DNA of 64,000 nt from Bordetella genomosp. 2 (GTDB taxonomy: Bacteria; Pseudomonadota; Gammaproteobacteria; Burkholderiales; Burkholderiaceae_B), in the NCBI RefSeq assembly GCF_002261345.1, contig NZ_NEVT01000007.1:372001-436000 (forward strand). Reading direction: 5' to 3'. Position 1 is the stretch's first letter. Each line of letters opens with the position of its first letter. A model generated the notes under the pieces. That model was not told where the DNA came from. It was given only the letters and a program-made list of their open reading frames with translations, and made no database searches. Of the stretch, positions 27,256 to 35,715 are shown piece by piece. The position numbers were made by a program, and so were the translations under genes.

Positions 27256-27364
27256 GCGGCCTGCCGGTCCGGGCCCGCGCGCCGACATCGCCGGCGCCCC
27301 AAAGGCGCCGCGGGCGGATATGATCCGTTGACAGCGCCTTGACGGCGCTTTGACGGGAGCGGGT

Positions 27365-28261
27365 TTGGCCGACGCTTGCACCACGCGGACATCGGTTCCG
27401 GGACGGACACAGGGCATCGCCTATGCGTGCTGCGCCGCGATGCTGTTCGCCAGTTTCGTGGTCGTCTCGCGGGCGGGCTTCGCGACCGCCCTCGCCTTGC
27501 CCGACATCGCCGCATTGCGCTTCGGCATCAGCGGGCTGCTGCTGGCGCCGGTTCTGGTCCGGCATGGCCTGGGCGGCCTGCGCATCGGCCAGGCCATCGG
27601 CCTGGCGGTCCTGGGCGGGCTGGGCTTCGCGCTGTCCGCCTACGCCGGCTTCTCGCTGGCGCCCGCCGCGCACGGCGCGGTGTTGATCCACGGCACCCTG
27701 GCGTTGACCACCGCGTTCCTGATATGGGCGGGCGGCGGCGGCCTGCCGGGCAAGGCGCGCCGGGCCGGCCTGGCCATCATCGTCATCGGCATCGGCGCCA
27801 TGGCATGGGACGGCTTGTCGGGCGCCTCGGCGTCCTTGCTGGCGGGCGATGCCTGCCTGCTGCTCGCCTCGCTGTGCTGGTCCGGCTACAGGCTGTATGT
27901 GCGGCGCCTCGGCCTGCCAGCCGTGCACGCCGCCGCGCTGGTCGCCGCCATCTCGGCGTTGCTGTTCCTGCCGGCTTACGCGCTGCTGCCCGGCAAGATG
28001 CTGTGGGCGGCGCAATGGCAGGACATCCTGCTGCAGGGCGCGTTCCAGGGCGTGCTGATCGGCGCGCTTTCCATTTTCGTCTATACCCGCGCGGTCGCTC
28101 TGCTGGGCGCCAGCGAGGTATCGGTCTTCACCGCGACCGTGCCTGTCATCACGGTCGTCGCCGCGTTCTTCCTGCTGGCCGAAGTGCCGACCGCCGCCAC
28201 GTTGGCGGGCGTGGCGCTGGTGACCGGTGGGATGCTGATCGCATTGCGCAGCCCGCGCTGA
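27365..28261 (+). CDS. EamA/DMT-family exporter
   Basis: A membrane protein of about 298 residues with ten helices in two EamA repeats (for example ASFVVVSRAGFA and SALLFLPAYALL). There is no ATG near the N-terminus; TTG at 27365 lies five bases after GGGAG, and a TTG at 27350 is the alternative. Members export amino acids or small metabolites across the inner membrane. The substrate is unknown. Confidence 0.82.
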   Translation: MADACTTRTSVPGRTQGIAYACCAAMLFASFVVVSRAGFATALALPDIAALRFGISGLLLAPVLVRHGLGGLRIGQAIGLAVLGGLGFALSAYAGFSLAPAAHGAVLIHGTLALTTAFLIWAGGGGLPGKARRAGLAIIVIGIGAMAWDGLSGASASLLAGDACLLLASLCWSGYRLYVRRLGLPAVHAAALVAAISALLFLPAYALLPGKMLWAAQWQDILLQGAFQGVLIGALSIFVYTRAVALLGASEVSVFTATVPVITVVAAFFLLAEVPTAATLAGVALVTGGMLIALRSPR

Positions 28262-28376
28262 ACCGCCTCGCGCCCGGCATGGCCGCGCCGTCCGGCAAGC
28301 GCGTAATATTGCACCCTGGTTCCACCCAGCCGCAGGACGCGCGCCGCCGCCGGGCGCCATGGCGGCACGCCTGCCG

Positions 28377-29528
28377 ATGTCCAGATTCTCGTTCCTCCTG
28401 CGCCTGTTCGCCATCGTCGCCGCGGCCCACGTCTACGTCGGCCTGCGGCTGATTCCCGACCTTGCCCTGACGCCCGGCCAGCACTGGGCCGGCGTGGCGG
28501 CCTTGGCGGTTTCCTGCATCCTGATGCCCCTGTCGCTGGTGATCCGTCCATTCGCCGCGCGCCCCTGGGCCGACTGGGTGGCGGGCGCCGGGCTGGTGCT
28601 CATGGGGCTGTTCTCGTCGGTGTTCGTGTTCACCATGCTGCGCGACGCGGCCCTGGCCGTGACGCTCACCGGCGCCGCGCTGGCCGGCGCGGCCCTGCCG
28701 GCGGCCGCGCTCAAGGCCGACAGCGCCCTGGCGGTGCTGGTCCTGGCGCTGGGCGCCACGCTATGGGGCGCGTTCAACGCGAGGCGGCTGGCGCGCGTGC
28801 GGCGGGTCGATGTGCCCATCGCCGGCCTGCCCGCCGGGCTGCACGGATTCACCATCGCCCAGATCAGCGACATCCACGTGGGCCCGACCATCAAGCGCGG
28901 CTACGTCGAGCACATCGTCCAGGCGGTCAACGGCCTGCGGCCCGACCTGGTCGCCATTACCGGCGACGTGGTCGACGGCCCGGTGGCGCAACTGGCGCCG
29001 CACACGCGGCCGCTGGGCCGGCTGGCCGCGCGCCATGGCGTTTACCTGGTGACCGGCAACCACGAGTACTACTCCGGCGCCGCCCAATGGGTGGCGGAGT
29101 TCCGGCGCCTGGGGTTGCGGGTATTGATGAACGAGCACGTGCTGCTGGATCACCAGGGCGCCGCGCTAGTGGTGGCCGGCGTCACCGACTACAGCGCCGG
29201 CGCATTCGATCCGGCGCAGGCCAGCAACCCGGCCGCCGCGCTGGCCGGCGCGCCGGCCGGCGCCACCCGCCTGCTGCTCGCGCACCAGCCGCGCAGCGCC
29301 GCCGCGGCTGCGCCGCTCGGCTACGCGCTGCAGCTCTCCGGCCATACCCACGGCGGCCAGTTCCTGCCGTGGAATTTCTTCGTGCGGTTCCAGCAGCCGT
29401 TCACGGCCGGCCTGCACCGCTTCCAGGATATGTGGGTCTATACCAGCCGCGGCACGGGATACTGGGGTCCGCCCAAGCGGCTGGGCGCGCCGTCGGAAAT
29501 CACCGTGCTGAAGCTGGTGGCCGGCTGA
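28377..29528 (+). CDS. Membrane-anchored calcineurin-like metallophosphoesterase
   Basis: A 383-residue protein: four or so N-terminal membrane helices (about 1-140) and a C-terminal calcineurin-like phosphoesterase domain with ISDIHVGP, TGDVVDG, TGNHEYY, and SGHTHGGQ. This is the YkuE/YaeI-like architecture; relatives hydrolyse phospholipid head groups or nucleotides at the membrane. An in-frame ATG 18 bases upstream (28359) is another possible start. Its 3' end overlaps the convergent DMT gene by 29 bases. Confidence 0.85.
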   Translation: MSRFSFLLRLFAIVAAAHVYVGLRLIPDLALTPGQHWAGVAALAVSCILMPLSLVIRPFAARPWADWVAGAGLVLMGLFSSVFVFTMLRDAALAVTLTGAALAGAALPAAALKADSALAVLVLALGATLWGAFNARRLARVRRVDVPIAGLPAGLHGFTIAQISDIHVGPTIKRGYVEHIVQAVNGLRPDLVAITGDVVDGPVAQLAPHTRPLGRLAARHGVYLVTGNHEYYSGAAQWVAEFRRLGLRVLMNEHVLLDHQGAALVVAGVTDYSAGAFDPAQASNPAAALAGAPAGATRLLLAHQPRSAAAAAPLGYALQLSGHTHGGQFLPWNFFVRFQQPFTAGLHRFQDMWVYTSRGTGYWGPPKRLGAPSEITVLKLVAG

Positions 29529-30429
29529 GGCGGCCGGCGCGGCGCGCCGCCGACGAGCGCGCTTCGCGCCAGGCAATGTACAAGCCGCTGCCGACAATGA
29601 ACAGCGCGCCCAGACAGTCGTTCAAGCCGGGCGCGTCGCGCCACACCAGCCAGCCCAGCAGCGACGCCCACAGCAGGCCGGCATAATCGAACGGGGCCAC
29701 CACCGACGCCGGCCCGATGCGGAAGCCCTGGGTGATCAGCGTCAGCCCCACGGTGCTGAACAGCGCGATCCCCGCGAAGTGCGGCCAGTGCTCGAACCGC
29801 GGCGGCGTCCAGAACATGGGCACGGCCACCGCGCTGCAGACCAGTTGCCCGACCACGATGTAGAACATGGTGGTGAACACGCTCTCGGCCTGCCCGATGG
29901 CGCGCGCGGTCAGCATCATCAAGGCATACAGCACGGCAGTGGCGAGCGGGTACAGGGCGGCCGGCTGGAAGCTCGCCGCGCCCGGCTGCACGATGACCAG
30001 CACGCCGACGAAGCCGGCCGCCACGGCCAGCCAGCGGGCGCCGTCCACGCGCTCCTTGAGCACCAGCACCGACAGCGCGGTGACGAACAGCGGCGCGGCG
30101 AAGCCGATGGCGGTGGTCTCGGCCAGCGGCAGCGCCTGCAGGCCCAGATAGAAACAGGTCGCCGCGACGACATTGATGGCGCCGCGCAGCAGGTGCAGCC
30201 CCAGGTGCCGCGTGCGCAGGGCGCGGCGGCCGCCCAGCGCGGCGACCAGCGCCAGCACGAACGGCAAGGCGATGGCGGCGCGCAGGAACAGCAACTGCAC
30301 CGGGCTGTAGAACTGGCCCACCCACTTGGCCAGGGCGTCGCTCAGCGTGAGCAGCAGGATGCCGCCCGACACGCAGGCGATGCCGGCCAGCGGCGTGGAG
30401 CGGGAAGAGGTACTGCCGGGAGCGGTCAA
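29500..30429 (-). CDS. EamA/DMT-family transporter
   Basis: A 309-residue, ten-helix drug/metabolite transporter with two EamA halves (LTLSDALAKWVGQFYSP... and the second half VGLTLITQGFRIGP). It uses a TTG start, since no ATG lies near the N-terminus. It converges with the phosphoesterase gene, overlapping its end. The substrate is unknown. Confidence 0.85.
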   Translation of the reverse strand: MTAPGSTSSRSTPLAGIACVSGGILLLTLSDALAKWVGQFYSPVQLLFLRAAIALPFVLALVAALGGRRALRTRHLGLHLLRGAINVVAATCFYLGLQALPLAETTAIGFAAPLFVTALSVLVLKERVDGARWLAVAAGFVGVLVIVQPGAASFQPAALYPLATAVLYALMMLTARAIGQAESVFTTMFYIVVGQLVCSAVAVPMFWTPPRFEHWPHFAGIALFSTVGLTLITQGFRIGPASVVAPFDYAGLLWASLLGWLVWRDAPGLNDCLGALFIVGSGLYIAWREARSSAARRAGRLSRPPASAR

Positions 30430-30457
30430 GTTCGGGACGATTCAGGATGCGGGGCAC

Positions 30458-30477
30458 GGATCCGCGCGCGCGGATCC
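30458..30477. repeat. 20-base perfect palindrome
   Basis: GGATCCGCGCGCGCGGATCC is perfectly self-complementary over 20 bases. It lies between the aldolase-family gene and the DMT gene, both transcribed leftward, with no T-run on either side. It may be a hairpin at the end of the aldolase transcript or a protein site. Confidence 0.5.
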
Positions 30478-30593
30478 ATCAACCAGCGAACTATATCAAC
30501 TTGGCCGACGGTTCCATAACGGCCCGCCCCGGCCGGTGAACCAGCGGCCCCGGCCCGCCCCCGCGCACTGCGCCGCCGCCCGCGGCGACCGCC

Positions 30594-31313
30594 TCAGGCG
30601 GCCTGCGCGGCCTTGCTCTTCCACAGCTCCCAGGGCCGGTTCATCACGCCGGCCATCATCTCGTCGGCCAGCGCCGCCTCCTGCTCGGACAGATAGGTAA
30701 TGTCGCCGTTCAGCCCGATGGCCTTGTGCTGCAGCGCCGCGTTCATCTCGGTGTACATGGCGCGATACACCGCCACCGGGATGGACGGCCCCACCGCGAC
30801 GAAGCCGTGACCGCGCATCAGCGCGACCGACCGCTCGCCCAGCGTGCCGGCCAGCTCGCGGCCATGGTCGCGATTGCGCACCAGCATGTCGGTGTCGCCG
30901 AAGCAGCAGCGGATATCGAACACCGGCGCGCCGCCGCCCAGGAAGCCGGCCATATGGTAGATGGGCCGCAGCCGCACCGAGGAGCCGGCGAACGGGATCA
31001 CCGAGGGCGAATGGCTGTGCACCACGGCCTGCACGTCGGGCCGCGCGCGGTAGATCTCGCCGTGGATATAGCGCTCCAGGTAGGGCTTGCGCGCGTCGCC
31101 GGCGACCGGCTCGGAATCCATGCCGAACTCCATGATGTCATCGGCCGTGACCAGCTCCGGCGCCAGCGAGCGCGACAGCAAGAAGCGCTGCGGGTCGCGC
31201 GGATGGCGGACGCTGACGTGGCCGAAGCCGTCCAGCACGCCGAAGCGGGCCAGTACGCGGTTGGCGACCACCAGGTCGTCGATGCAGGCCGTCAGGTCGG
31301 GGGCAGTGCTCAT
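30594..31313 (-). CDS. Class II aldolase/adducin-family protein
   Basis: A 239-residue protein of the L-fuculose-phosphate aldolase fold. The metal motif VVHSHSPSV and the later LMRGHGFVAVG retain the expected histidines, so it should be a metal-dependent lyase, decarboxylase or epimerase. It follows a Bug receptor gene by 39 bases on the same strand, which suggests that the receptor delivers its substrate. The substrate is not known. Confidence 0.85.
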   Translation of the reverse strand: MSTAPDLTACIDDLVVANRVLARFGVLDGFGHVSVRHPRDPQRFLLSRSLAPELVTADDIMEFGMDSEPVAGDARKPYLERYIHGEIYRARPDVQAVVHSHSPSVIPFAGSSVRLRPIYHMAGFLGGGAPVFDIRCCFGDTDMLVRNRDHGRELAGTLGERSVALMRGHGFVAVGPSIPVAVYRAMYTEMNAALQHKAIGLNGDITYLSEQEAALADEMMAGVMNRPWELWKSKAAQAA

Positions 31314-31352
31314 GAACTCTTCCTCGCAATGAAGTCAGAAAACGCGGCCGCG

Positions 31353-32342
31353 TCATTCCAGCGTGATGCCGGACTGGCGGGCCAGCTCGCGATACATGTC
31401 CAGGTCGCGGTCGATCTGCGCCGACATGGCGGCGGCGCCGGTCTGCCCGATCTCGTAGTAGCGGTCCCGGAACTCCTTCTGCACCGCCGGGTCGGCCATG
31501 GCGGCGGTGACGGCGCCCTCGAACTTCTCGCGCACGCCGGCGGGCAGCCCCTGCGGCGCGAACACGCCGAACCAGACGGAAACGTCCAGCCCGCCGAACG
31601 GCGCGGTCTCGGCGATGGCCGGCACATCGGGCATGAACGACACGCGCCGGGCGGACGCCACGGCCAGCATGCGCAGCTTGCCGGCCTGGGCGTGCGGCGC
31701 CAGGTTGGGGATCGTGCTGAACAGGATCGGCACCTGGTTGCCCAGGCCATCGTTGACGGCGGGCGCGCAACCCTTGTACGGCACGTGCACCATGTCGAGC
31801 TGGGCGGCCTGCTTGAACGACTCGCCGGTAAAGTGCTGCGGCGTGCCGTTGCCGCAGGACGAATAGCTCAGCTTGCCGTTGTTCTGCCGGATGTATCCCG
31901 CCAGCTCGGCCACCGTGCGCGCCGGCAGCGCCGAATTGACGCCCAGCGCCACCGGGGCCGTCACCAGCAGCGACACCGGCGCCAGCGCCTGCCGCACGTC
32001 GGGCGTGCCGCGCATGTCGAGGCTGGCATTGATGGTGAGCGTGCTGTTGGTCAACAGGAAGGTATAGCCGTCAGCCGGGGCGCGGGCGACTTGCATGGCG
32101 CCGATGTTGCCCGAAGCGCCCGGCTTGTTGTCGACGATCACCGACTGCCCGCCCAGCTGCGCGGGCAGTTTCGAGGCGAGCAGCCGGGCGACCACATCGG
32201 CGCCGCCGCCGGCGGCAAACGGCACGACGAGCGTGATGGGGCGGTCGGGATACGTCTCGGCGGCATGCGCGGCGGCCGTTCCCAGCGCCAGCCCCAGCAA
32301 CAGGGCGAACGGCATCCGCCACAATAGCGAGCTTGCGGTCAT
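31353..32342 (-). CDS. Bug-family (TctC) solute-binding protein
   Basis: A 329-residue periplasmic receptor with a signal peptide cut after AHA and the family start YPDRPITLVVPFAAGGGADVVARL. NKPGASGNIG and VHVPYKGCAPA are conserved Bug segments. It precedes the aldolase-family gene and probably binds a carboxylate. A second receptor of this type occurs at 26266. Confidence 0.92.
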   Translation of the reverse strand: MTASSLLWRMPFALLLGLALGTAAAHAAETYPDRPITLVVPFAAGGGADVVARLLASKLPAQLGGQSVIVDNKPGASGNIGAMQVARAPADGYTFLLTNSTLTINASLDMRGTPDVRQALAPVSLLVTAPVALGVNSALPARTVAELAGYIRQNNGKLSYSSCGNGTPQHFTGESFKQAAQLDMVHVPYKGCAPAVNDGLGNQVPILFSTIPNLAPHAQAGKLRMLAVASARRVSFMPDVPAIAETAPFGGLDVSVWFGVFAPQGLPAGVREKFEGAVTAAMADPAVQKEFRDRYYEIGQTGAAAMSAQIDRDLDMYRELARQSGITLE

Positions 32343-32426
32343 GGCGATTGTCTCCAGTATTGATTATTGGTGTGGAGCCATTATGTGGATGCCGCCATAC
32401 CCGCTCAAATGAAATTATCTTATCAA

Positions 32427-32454
32427 CCATACCGCCCGTCGTATGGCGGTATGG
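32427..32454 (-). terminator. Hairpin downstream of AraC gene, possible terminator
   Basis: CCATACCGCC and GGCGGTATGG are perfect 10-base arms around an 8-base loop, 9 bases after the stop of the leftward AraC gene and followed by TTGATAAGATAATTTC on that strand. It would separate the regulator from the Bug receptor operon. Confidence 0.5.
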
Positions 32455-32463
32455 CGGCCCCCG

Positions 32464-33369
32464 CTATGCCTTCCTCGACGCCTTCGCGTCCTCGGCTGGC
32501 GGGCGACCGAACATGCGGCGGAATTCCCGGGTGAACTGCTGCACGCTCTCGTAGCCCACCGCGAACGCGGCGCTGCTTGCCTGCATGCCCTCGGCCGTCA
32601 TCAGGCGACGCGCCTCGATCAGGCGCAACTGCTTCTGGAACTGCAGCGGCGAGAGCGACGTCGCGGCGCGGAAATGCCGATGAAACGCCGACGGACTCAT
32701 GCCGGCCGCCGCCGCCAGGCGCTCCACCGGCAGCCGCTGCGCGAACGTCGTGCGCAGCAGCGCCACCGCGCGCGCGATCCGCGGGATATGGCTGCCGGCG
32801 CCGCCAAGCTGGCGAATCGCGGCGCCGTGCCGCCCCGCCAGCAGCCAATAGTGCATCTCGCGCACCAACTGGGCCCGCAGCACTTGCAGCGCTTCCGGAC
32901 GTTCAAGCAGGCGCATCAGGCGCAGCGCCGCTTCCGCCACTTCCGTGTCGGTCGGCTCGACCCGCACGGGCGGCTCCGGCGCGGCCGGTCCCGGCTGCAT
33001 TTGCAGGGACAGCTCCGCGATGACGGCCAGATCCAGGTCGAGCACCAGCGAGTAATACGGTTGCGCCGGGCTGGCGCGCGTGATCTGGCTGACGGTGGGC
33101 ACGTCCGCCGTGATCAGCAGCGAATCGCCCGCGGCGAAGGCAAAACGCCGCGCGCCCATCATGACCTGCTTGCCGCCCTGCAGGACCAGGCAGGCCAGCG
33201 GCCGGGAAATCGCGTACTCCAGCCCGCTGGGGGCGGTGGCGCGCACCACCGACAGCCCGGCAATCGGGGTCTGGGCCAATCCGGCCGGGCTCGCGTGCGC
33301 CTCGGCGTAGCGTCGGACCGCGTCCAGCAGCGCCTCGCTGGCGCGGTTCTCACCGTGATCTTGGGTCAT
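32464..33369 (-). CDS. AraC-family regulator (AraC_N type)
   Basis: A 301-residue regulator with an N-terminal AraC_N cupin-like domain (LVLQGGKQVMMGARRFAFAAGDSLLI) and a C-terminal HTH (LAAAAGMSPSAFHRHFRAATSLSPLQFQKQLRL and AAFAVGYESVQQFTREFRRMFG). This type often controls an adjacent oxidoreductase gene; here the divergent neighbour is an SDR. The start MTQDHG is the first plausible ATG. Confidence 0.9.
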   Translation of the reverse strand: MTQDHGENRASEALLDAVRRYAEAHASPAGLAQTPIAGLSVVRATAPSGLEYAISRPLACLVLQGGKQVMMGARRFAFAAGDSLLITADVPTVSQITRASPAQPYYSLVLDLDLAVIAELSLQMQPGPAAPEPPVRVEPTDTEVAEAALRLMRLLERPEALQVLRAQLVREMHYWLLAGRHGAAIRQLGGAGSHIPRIARAVALLRTTFAQRLPVERLAAAAGMSPSAFHRHFRAATSLSPLQFQKQLRLIEARRLMTAEGMQASSAAFAVGYESVQQFTREFRRMFGRPPAEDAKASRKA

Positions 33370-33507
33370 GCGCCGATGTCGGGCGGACCGGGCCGGTCCG
33401 CGCACTCCAGGAGGAAAAGGCAAATGTCATGGAGACTCTGGCAAACGCGAAGCGCGCGCCGGGACGCAGAATAAACCCCGGTTTCCACTACTGCCAAGGA
33501 GCATTCC

Positions 33508-34263
33508 ATGCGCAAGATTTCCCTCGTCACCGGCGCCAGCCGCGGCCTCGGCCGCAACTCGGCGTTGCACATCGCCCGCAACGGCGGCGACGTCATCCTC
33601 ACCTACCAGAGCCGCGAAGCCGACGCCATGGCCGTGGTGCGTGACATCGAGGCGCTGGGCGGCAAGGCCGTCGCCCTGCAATTGGATGCGGGCCGCGTGT
33701 CCGGTTTCCCGGATTTTGCCCGCCGCGTGGGCGCGGCCCTGGCCCATACGTGGCAGCGCGATACCTTCGACCATCTGGTCAACAATGCCGGCCATGGCGA
33801 CGTGGCCCCGCTCGCGGAAATGAGCGAGGCGGCCTTCGACAAGCTGGTCGACGTCCACTTCAAGGGCGTCTTCTTCCTGACCCAGCAATTGCTTCCCCTG
33901 CTCTCGGACGGCGGCCGCATCGTCAACTTGTCCAGCGGGCTGACGCGCGTCTCGGCCCCCGGCTGGTCCGCCTATGCCGCCGTGAAAGGCGCGGTCGAAG
34001 TGCTGACCGTCTACATGGCCAAGGAACTGGGCAGCCGCGGGATCGCGGTCAACGTGGTGGCGCCGGGCGCGATCGAGACGGATTTCTTCGGCGGCGCGGT
34101 GCGCGACACTCCCGAGTTCAACCAGTTCTTCGCCGGCATGACGGCATTGGGCCGGGTGGGCGTCGCCGACGATATCGGTCCCATGATCGCCAGCCTGCTG
34201 ACCGAGGACAACCGCTGGGTCAATGCGCAGCGCATCGAAGTGTCCGGCGGCCAGGGCATCTGA
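33508..34263 (+). CDS. Short-chain dehydrogenase/reductase
   Basis: A 251-residue classical SDR. The cofactor motif is TGASRGLG (8-15), NNAG is at 92-95, and the catalytic triad is Ser142/143, Tyr156 and Lys160 (YAAVK). A short-chain alcohol or ketone is the likely substrate; it cannot be named. It is divergent from an AraC_N regulator gene, which probably controls it. AAGGAG precedes the ATG. Confidence 0.9.
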   Translation: MRKISLVTGASRGLGRNSALHIARNGGDVILTYQSREADAMAVVRDIEALGGKAVALQLDAGRVSGFPDFARRVGAALAHTWQRDTFDHLVNNAGHGDVAPLAEMSEAAFDKLVDVHFKGVFFLTQQLLPLLSDGGRIVNLSSGLTRVSAPGWSAYAAVKGAVEVLTVYMAKELGSRGIAVNVVAPGAIETDFFGGAVRDTPEFNQFFAGMTALGRVGVADDIGPMIASLLTEDNRWVNAQRIEVSGGQGI

Positions 34264-34310
34264 GCCGGGCGGATGGCCTGGCGAACCGCGCCGGGCATCC
34301 GCCGCGCACA

Positions 34311-35537
34311 TCATGCCGCGCGCTTCAGGGCCAGGGAGGCAAAGCCCAGCGCCCCGACCGCCAGGGCGAGCGGCGCGAACGACACCCACAGCACGGTGTC
34401 CCAGTCGTAGGCGGCCAGCAAGCCGCCGGAGGCGAACGAGCCGACCGCCATGGTGCCGAACACGATGAAATCGTTGAGCGACTGCACGCGCGTTTTCTCT
34501 TCGGGACGATGGCATTCCAGCACCAGCGCGGACGCGCCCACGAACCCGAAATTCCAGCCGACCCCCAGCAGCACCAGCGTCAGCCAGAAATGCGCGACGT
34601 CGATGCCGGTCAGCCCCACCGCGGCGGACAGCCCGGTAAGCAGCAAGCCGGCGCTGACGATGCGCCCGGCGCCGAAGCGGGTGATCAGCCGCCCCGTGAA
34701 AAAGCTCGGCGCATACATGGCGATGACGTGCCACTGCAGGCCCAGGTTGGCGTTCTCCTGGGAATGGCCGCAGAGGTGCATGGCCAGCGGGGCCGCCGTC
34801 ATGAGGAAGTTCATCAGCATGTACGACACGGCGCCGCAGATCACCGCGGTGATGAAGCGCGGCTGCCGCACGATGACCCCGAGCGGCCGTCCGCTCGCCA
34901 CCTCGGCCGGCGTCGGCATGGGCAGCCGCACGCCGAGCAGCACCATGGCCGATACCGCGGCGACCGCGGCTTGCACCAGGAAGGTCGCGGCGAACATGTG
35001 CGGCGGCCAGAGGTACATGGTGTGCGTCACCAGTTGCGGCCCGATCACGCCGGCCGCGACCCCGCCGCCCATCACGAACGACAGCGCGCGGGCCCGCAGC
35101 GCCGGCGCCACGCCGTCGGCGGCGGCGAAGCGGAACGACAGCACCACCGCGGCGTAGGCGCCGCCGAAAAAGGTGGCCAGGCAGAACAGCCAGAACGAGC
35201 CCAGCACCACGGCGGCCGCGGCCAGCAGGCCGACCAGCACGCCGCAGCCGGTGCCGGCCAGGAAGGCGGCGCGCCGGCCGTGGCGCCGGGCGATCGCGCC
35301 GGCGGGCAGGATGCAGGCCGCCATGCCGACCACGAAGATGGACAGGGGCAGCGTGGCGAGCGTCTTGCTGGGCGCCAGCATGTCGCCGACGATCGCCCCG
35401 GTGGCGTAGACGACCACCGAATTCGCGCCTGCCAGCGCCTGTGCGACCGTCAGGCGCGCGATGTTGCCGCGCTGTTCGCGCCGCGTCAGTTCAGCAACGG
35501 GACCGCCCGGCAAGGGCGCGGATGCGACGTTGGACAA
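34311..35537 (-). CDS. MFS transporter
   Basis: A 408-residue, 12-helix major facilitator protein. The loop GAIARRHGRRAAFLAG matches the family motif between helices 2 and 3. The start is TTG with GAGG a few bases before it; no nearby ATG exists. It resembles Bordetella permeases of unknown substrate. A strong terminator-like hairpin ends only 12 bases before the start codon, which is odd (see findings). Confidence 0.85.
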   Translation of the reverse strand: MSNVASAPLPGGPVAELTRREQRGNIARLTVAQALAGANSVVVYATGAIVGDMLAPSKTLATLPLSIFVVGMAACILPAGAIARRHGRRAAFLAGTGCGVLVGLLAAAAVVLGSFWLFCLATFFGGAYAAVVLSFRFAAADGVAPALRARALSFVMGGGVAAGVIGPQLVTHTMYLWPPHMFAATFLVQAAVAAVSAMVLLGVRLPMPTPAEVASGRPLGVIVRQPRFITAVICGAVSYMLMNFLMTAAPLAMHLCGHSQENANLGLQWHVIAMYAPSFFTGRLITRFGAGRIVSAGLLLTGLSAAVGLTGIDVAHFWLTLVLLGVGWNFGFVGASALVLECHRPEEKTRVQSLNDFIVFGTMAVGSFASGGLLAAYDWDTVLWVSFAPLALAVGALGFASLALKRAA

Positions 35538-35549
35538 GACTACCTCGAC

Positions 35550-35576
35550 AAAAAAAGGCGCCCCAGGCGGGGCGGC
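35550..35576 (-). terminator. Intrinsic terminator just before the MFS gene
   Basis: Read leftward: GCCGCCCC, loop GCCT, GGGGCGCC, then seven T. One mismatch in an 8-base stem. It lies about 140 bases after the MocR-type gene stop and 12 bases before the MFS start, so it can end the regulator transcript or act as an attenuator for the transporter. Confidence 0.7.
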
Positions 35577-35715
35577 GGGTCAGTGCGTATTGTCCACCCG
35601 ATCGCGGCGCCTGTCTCGGGGCGGGCGCGTGCCGGACCCTTGGAATGTCGCGCGACGCGCGATCGACAGGCCTGCGCCGGGCCGCCACGGTCTTCCTCCG
35701 GCGGCGCTGTCCCGG

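Noticed and set aside
27350..27364. Extra N-terminal residues of the DMT exporter starting at TTG 27350
   Set aside because: The GGGAG site fits the TTG at 27365 better, though the longer start cannot be excluded.
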